Of a stretch of DNA of 64,000 nt, positions 63,202 through 64,000 are shown piece after piece. This stretch comes from Pinisolibacter aquiterrae (lineage in GTDB: Bacteria; Pseudomonadota; Alphaproteobacteria; Rhizobiales; Ancalomicrobiaceae), in contig NZ_JAFNIH010000035.1 of assembly GCF_019160155.1 (NCBI RefSeq), positions 209,101 through 273,100 of the forward strand, read 5' to 3'. The first letter of the stretch is position 1. The number at the start of each line of letters is the position of its first letter. The position numbers were made by a program, and so were the translations under genes. Under the pieces are notes generated by a model. The model made no database searches and had not been told where the DNA came from. It worked only from the letters and a program-made list of their open reading frames with translations.

Positions 63202-63878
63202 CGGATGTACCCCTTGGCGAAGGGATGGGCGTCGGCGCTCGAGACGATCGGGGCGTTGCGGAAGTCGGCGACGACCTCGATCGACGGCCGCGCCTCCTCG
63301 AGGCCGAACCCGCGGCCGGCGAGGATCTCCTCGTAGCTCCGGGTGTGGAGATCGGTGAACCCTTCCGTGAACTCGAGCTCCTCGCCGTCGACGAGGATCG
63401 AGCGGAAGCTGGTCTTCTGGCCGCGCACGGATTCCGGCAGATCGTTGCGATCGACCGACAGGAACCAGCGCACGTCGGCCTTCTCGCAGGCGAGGAAGCC
63501 GGCGGCGCGCTCGGGTTCACGCAGGTGCGCGACGTTGGTCGTGGCCTTGCCGAAGACGAACGAGAGCATATCGAAGAAATGGATGCCGATGTTCGTCGCG
63601 ACACCACCGGACTTCGCAATATCGCCCTTCCAGGACGTGTGATACCAGGGGCCGCGCGACGTGCAGTAGGTGATGTCGACCTGATGGCGCTTCGGCGAGG
63701 TGGCGCAACGCTCGCGCAGCGCCAATATCACCGGGTGCAACCGGAGTTGCAGGATCGTGAAGACCTTTCGGCCGGTCTCTCGCTCCATGTCGGCGAGCCC
63801 GTCGATGTTCCACGGATTGAGGACCAGCGGCTTCTCGCAGACCGCCCAGGCCCCGGCGCGCATGGCATAGCGAGTCAC
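63198..63878 (-). pseudogene. wbpB: WbpB-type oxidoreductase lacking its N-terminal Rossmann domain
   Basis: The sequence matches WbpB (UDP-GlcNAcA 3-dehydrogenase, Gfo/Idh/MocA family) from TRYAMRAGAWAVCEKPLVLNPWNI to the stop, including the catalytic CEKP, SGGVATNIGIHFFDML and [13 protein letters not shown]. About 100 residues that should precede it, with the NAD-binding GxGxxG and the SPxYLHDAH segment, are missing: the frame stays open to the window edge but encodes unrelated sequence. The gene is broken by an insertion, a rearrangement or an assembly junction near 63880, unless an unusual fusion exists. Without it wbpD and wbpE would lack their substrate. Confidence 0.7.
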
Positions 63879-64000
63879 CCGTGAAGAACGACCAAGCCAT
63901 TGACGTGGCGCGGTGATTTGACTCCCGAGCGTATTCGCGATTGCCGGGTTTCGATGGGTTCTGATCGAAAACCTTGCGATTTCGCGCGCCCGCCCGCGAG
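63879..64000. other. sequence beyond the wbpB break
   Basis: This 122-bp edge has lower GC than its neighbours and no similarity to WbpB in any frame. It contains GGTTTCGAT (63949-63957) and ATCGAAAACC (63964-63973), an imperfect inverted repeat around a short centre. It could be the end of a mobile element whose body lies outside the window. Confidence 0.4.

Overview
The window is a stretch of high-GC alphaproteobacterial chromosome. The evidence is the FlbT/FlaF flagellin regulators, FliX, the CckA kinase, a DksA without its four-cysteine zinc knuckle, a DUF6468/MotE-type pair behind fliM, and CtrA-type TTAA-N7-TTAA boxes. Gene order (flgF-flgG-flgA-flgH, fliX divergent from flgI-flgJ-flgN-like, flgB-flgC-fliE-fliQ-fliR-flhB followed by cckA) suggests Hyphomicrobiales (Rhizobiales) or a close relative. 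No rRNA, tRNA, CRISPR array or transposase was seen.

Layout. 1-14.2 kb: mixed housekeeping genes. These are a gamma-glutamyltransferase, an isochorismatase-like hydrolase, a CoxE-like VWA protein, a small membrane protein, a glycosyltransferase facing a HAD hydrolase, a universal stress protein, the ycjX-ycjF pair, a SixA-type phosphatase, an XRE regulator with a DUF2975 membrane protein, a lipoprotein, an FmdB zinc ribbon and a MoxR ATPase. 14.4-19.1 kb: hook operon flgE-flgK-flgL behind a near-perfect sigma-54 promoter. 19.1-26.1 kb: two divergent, nearly identical flagellin genes with a FlaG-like gene between them, then flbT-flaF. Three paralogous GT-A glycosyltransferase genes bracket this block. 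26.1-33.0 kb: P-ring, rod and L-ring genes (flgI, flgJ, flgN-like, flgH, flgA, flgG, flgF), with fliX and dksA. 33.2-46.2 kb: fliL-fliM-DUF6468-motE, a 1264-residue beta/TPR exported protein, fliO-fliP, and flgB-flgC-fliE-fliQ-fliR-flhB. 46.3-50.4 kb: cckA, translationally coupled to a GT39-like membrane glycosyltransferase. 50.6-64 kb: a surface-glycan region with GT2 and GT4 enzymes, helical-repeat proteins, an LpxD-like acyltransferase, a PIG-L deacetylase, a methyltransferase, a Cys-rich secreted protein, and wbpE-wbpD-wbpB for diamino-uronic acid sugar nucleotides. The last gene is broken near the right edge.

How it fits together. Early export and basal-body operons (fliL, flgB) carry CtrA-like boxes, whereas rod, ring and hook operons (flgF, flgI, flgE) carry sigma-54 -24/-12 elements. 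This is the Caulobacter-type hierarchy, and FliX (partner of the sigma-54 activator FlbD) and CckA (top of the CtrA phosphorelay) are encoded in the same locus. Glycosyltransferases beside the flagellins and a large glycan cluster nearby suggest, by inference only, that flagellin or the cell surface is glycosylated in step with flagellar assembly.
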